A stretch of DNA of 43,825 nucleotides from Clostridia bacterium (GTDB taxonomy: Bacteria > Bacillota > Clostridia > Oscillospirales > CAG-272): NCBI GenBank assembly GCA_017462035.1, contig JAFTRY010000016.1, positions 1 through 43,825 on the forward strand, written 5' to 3'. Under the pieces are notes generated by a model. The model did no database searches, was not told the DNA's origin, and saw nothing but the letters and a program-made list of their open reading frames with translations. Every line of letters begins with the position of its first letter. Position 1 is the stretch's first letter. Shown here one piece after another: positions 42,214 through 43,825 of this stretch. A program made the translations under genes and the position numbers.

Positions 42214-42537
42214 GTGACCGATATGGGAAAAGCGGTAGGTATTATTGAGGTATACGGACTGGCGGCGGCATTCGTTGCGGTAGATGCGGGATGCAAAGCG
42301 GCGGCGGTGACCGTAGAGACCCTGGATAAAAATAAGCCGGGCAATGCAGACGCGCTTCCCGTTCCGCTGATCGTGGCAATCAAGTTCAGAGGATCGGTAG
42401 AGGACGTAAAGTCGGCTGTAGAAGCGGCGGCAACCGCAGCAAAGGGTATTTCGGGAGTGATCTCTCAACACGTGATCGCAAACGTGGAGGACTCCACCGA
42501 AAAGATGCTCAAGCTCAACGCATTTGATAAAAACTAA
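42214..42537 (+). CDS. BMC-H shell protein with divergent pore loop
   Basis: 107 residues, single Pfam BMC domain: MGKAVGIIEVYGLAAAFVAV and the second-half motif VEDVKSAVEAAATAAKG. Where most BMC-H proteins have KIGSG at the hexamer pore, this one has an insertion-like NKPGNADALPVP, so its pore should differ. The GTG at 42214 has AAGGA six bases upstream; an ATG at 42223 matches the usual family start (MGKAVG) but lies further from it. It begins 12 bases after the dehydrogenase. Confidence 0.88.
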   Translation: MTDMGKAVGIIEVYGLAAAFVAVDAGCKAAAVTVETLDKNKPGNADALPVPLIVAIKFRGSVEDVKSAVEAAATAAKGISGVISQHVIANVEDSTEKMLKLNAFDKN

Positions 42538-42568
42538 ATCATACGTAAGATAAGAAAGGAATCAAACA

Positions 42569-42847
42569 ATGGCTATGGAAGCACTTGGAATGGTAGAAAC
42601 CAGAGGATTGGTTGCTGCAATTGAGGCAGCAGACGCAATGGTAAAGGCTGCTGAGGTTACCCTCATCGGAACTGAGAAGATCGGATCCGGATTGGTATCC
42701 GTGATGGTAAGAGGCGACGTAGGAGCTGTAAAGGCTGCTACTGAGGCAGGAAGCACCGCCGCATCCAGACTTGGCGAGATCGTGGCAGTACACGTAATTC
42801 CCCGTCCTCATGCGGATGTGGAAAAGATTCTGCCCTCTCTTAACTGA
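42569..42847 (+). CDS. BMC-H shell protein, PduA/EutM type (copy 1)
   Basis: 92 residues, canonical hexameric shell tile: [20 protein letters not shown], pore loop [20 protein letters not shown] and the C-terminal [26 protein letters not shown] precedes the ATG. It differs from copy 2 at only five residues (M3/L3, E29/N29 and T31/E31 region, and the last few positions). Probably a major facet protein. Confidence 0.95.
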   Translation: MAMEALGMVETRGLVAAIEAADAMVKAAEVTLIGTEKIGSGLVSVMVRGDVGAVKAATEAGSTAASRLGEIVAVHVIPRPHADVEKILPSLN

Positions 42848-42880
42848 TTGACAGATAAAAGAAACTAAGACGGAGGCGCT

Positions 42881-43261
42881 ATGAAATCATTGGGATTTGT
42901 CGAGGTAAGCGGTGTGGCGGCAGCCATTGACGCACTTGACATTATGTGTAAAAGCGCAGAGGTAAGCCTTGTGAGCTGGGAGCGTAAGCTCGGCGGTCGC
43001 CTGGTTACCCTCATCGTCACGGGAACGGTTTCTGCCGTAAATGCGGCAGTGGAAAATGCGGCAAAGCAGTGCATCAAGAAGCCTTGCGCAACCGCTGTGA
43101 TCGCAAATCCTCATCCCGAGACGGCAAGACTGGCAGAGCTTTCTGCCAAGCGCCTGGAAAAAAAGGCAGCACAAAAGGAAGCGGCTGCGGCAAAGCCCGC
43201 GGCAAAGGCTCCCGCTAAAAAAGCAACGGCGAAGACACAAGTAAAGAAGGAGGAAAACTGA
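42881..43261 (+). CDS. BMC-H shell protein with Lys/Ala-rich C-terminal tail
   Basis: 126 residues. Residues 1-87 are a BMC domain ([20 protein letters not shown]; pore loop [14 protein letters not shown]). Residues 88-126 form a basic, low-complexity tail ([15 protein letters not shown], ending VKKEEN), probably disordered and resembling histone-H1-type tails. EutK also carries an extra C-terminal segment, but that one folds as an HTH. The tail might bind nucleic acid, cargo or neighbouring shells. GACGGAGG precedes the ATG. The next gene starts one base after its stop. Confidence 0.9.
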   Translation: MKSLGFVEVSGVAAAIDALDIMCKSAEVSLVSWERKLGGRLVTLIVTGTVSAVNAAVENAAKQCIKKPCATAVIANPHPETARLAELSAKRLEKKAAQKEAAAAKPAAKAPAKKATAKTQVKKEEN

Positions 43262-43262
43262 G

Positions 43263-43541
43263 ATGGCATTGGAAGCATTGGGCATGGTAGAGACCAGAGG
43301 TCTGGTAGCCGCAATTGAGGCAGCAGACGCAATGGTAAAGGCCGCTAATGTAGAACTGATCGGTACCGAGAAGATCGGATCCGGATTGGTATCCGTAATG
43401 GTAAGAGGCGACGTAGGAGCTGTTAAGGCAGCAACCGAGGCAGGAAGCACCGCCGCATCCAGACTGGGCGAGATCGTGGCAGTACACGTAATTCCTCGTC
43501 CTCATGCAGACGTTGAGAAGATTCTTCCCACTCTGAAGTAA
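43263..43541 (+). CDS. BMC-H shell protein, PduA/EutM type (copy 2)
   Basis: 92 residues, nearly the same as copy 1, with [15 protein letters not shown] and the ending KILPTLK. AAGGAGG at the end of the previous gene serves as its ribosome site, so the two genes are translationally coupled. DNA identity with copy 3 is almost complete, which points to recent duplication or gene conversion. Confidence 0.95.
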   Translation: MALEALGMVETRGLVAAIEAADAMVKAANVELIGTEKIGSGLVSVMVRGDVGAVKAATEAGSTAASRLGEIVAVHVIPRPHADVEKILPTLK

Positions 43542-43546
43542 GAATG

Positions 43547-43567
43547 AGCGGGGCGAACCGCCCCGCT
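43547..43567 (+). other. GC-rich intercistronic hairpin
   Basis: AGCGGGGCG / CGCCCCGCT with an AAC loop, 9 bp, between shell copies 2 and 3. The following bases are TATCCCC, not a T-tract, so it is more likely an mRNA-processing or stability element than a terminator. Confidence 0.6.
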
Positions 43568-43601
43568 ATCCCCTAAAAAATAATCATGGAGGTAAATAGA
43601 G

Positions 43602-43825
43602 ATGGCATTGGAAGCATTGGGAATGGTAGAGACCAGAGGTCTGGTAGCCGCAATCGAGGCAGCAGATGCAATGGTAAAGGCCGCTAATGTAGAACTGATC
43701 GGTACCGAGAAGATCGGATCCGGATTGGTATCCGTAATGGTAAGAGGCGACGTAGGAGCTGTTAAGGCAGCAACCGAGGCGGGAAGCACCGCCGCTTGGA
43801 GAGTGGGCGAGATCGTGGCAGTAGA
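43602..43825 (+). CDS. BMC-H shell protein, PduA/EutM type (copy 3, cut by window end)
   Basis: 74 residues visible. Identical in protein to copy 2 up to residue 68 (GSTAA region), then [11 protein letters not shown] replaces [11 protein letters not shown] in the final bases. GGAGGT at 43588-43593 precedes the ATG. The cluster of changes in the last 35 bases, after near-perfect identity, suggests either real divergence of the third copy or sequence unreliability at a contig end inside a repeat. Confidence 0.88.
   Translation, partial: MALEALGMVETRGLVAAIEAADAMVKAANVELIGTEKIGSGLVSVMVRGDVGAVKAATEAGSTAAWRVGEIVAV

Overview
The window looks like a chromosomal stretch of an anaerobic, spore-forming Clostridia-class Firmicute, probably gut-derived and possibly from a metagenome assembly. 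The evidence is a Spo0A gene, RNase Y, two glycyl radical enzyme systems (oxygen-sensitive chemistry), consensus TTGACA/TATAAT promoters with 17-bp spacers, strong AGGAGG ribosome binding sites and many intrinsic terminators. Species and genus cannot be fixed by eye.

Layout. 1-10.2 kb is mostly housekeeping: rplA; an XRE-TPR regulator followed by a dispersed intergenic repeat; rny (RNase Y) behind a structured leader; a D,D-carboxypeptidase-like protein with an unusual second motif; then on the minus strand a PfkB/FruK-type sugar kinase, spo0A, a divergent GyrB/ParE paralogue and a YbaK-type deacylase. 10.3-14.1 kb holds a consensus promoter, a ZTP (pfl) riboswitch with terminator, pflB, pflA and a small membrane protein. 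14.2-18.0 kb (minus) holds murD, a lipoprotein with two copies of one domain, and a cysteine desulfurase. 18.1-27.4 kb is a carbohydrate/accessory region: an AraC regulator divergent from a Gfo/Idh/MocA oxidoreductase, a ceramidase-like hydrolase, a Ca2+-type P-ATPase, and an AraC regulator directly upstream of a GH127-like glycosidase. 27.5-34.5 kb has a BspA-like LRR lipoprotein, a YqhQ/DUF1385 protein, two small membrane proteins, PTS enzyme I and an HPr whose regulatory Ser46 position is Arg, and an M20 peptidase gene broken by one in-frame TAA. 34.5-35.4 kb is gene-poor: a cluster of hairpins, a tRNA-Ser(GGA) on the minus strand and a displaced copy of a tRNA-Ser 3' end.

35.35-43.8 kb is the most distinctive part: one long plus-strand operon for a glycyl-radical-enzyme bacterial microcompartment (BMC). 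From its own promoter it runs: diol-dehydratase-type glycyl radical enzyme, activase, EutS/PduU-type shell protein, EutP/PduV-type GTPase, class II (fuculose/rhamnulose-phosphate type) aldolase with a C-terminal encapsulation-like tail, GlcG/HbpS-family protein, zinc alcohol dehydrogenase with an N-terminal encapsulation-like helix, then five single-domain shell proteins, the last cut by the window end. The gene set fits the described fucose/rhamnose-to-1,2-propanediol GRM class: the aldolase yields lactaldehyde, its reduction gives 1,2-propanediol, the radical enzyme dehydrates this to propanal, and the shell contains the aldehyde. The CoA-acylating aldehyde dehydrogenase and PduL phosphotransacylase expected in such loci are not in the window and should lie to the right. 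Unusual details are an activase without the usual ferredoxin-like insert, a four-Cys linker in the aldolase, a Lys/Ala-rich tail on one shell protein, and near-identical tandem shell genes.
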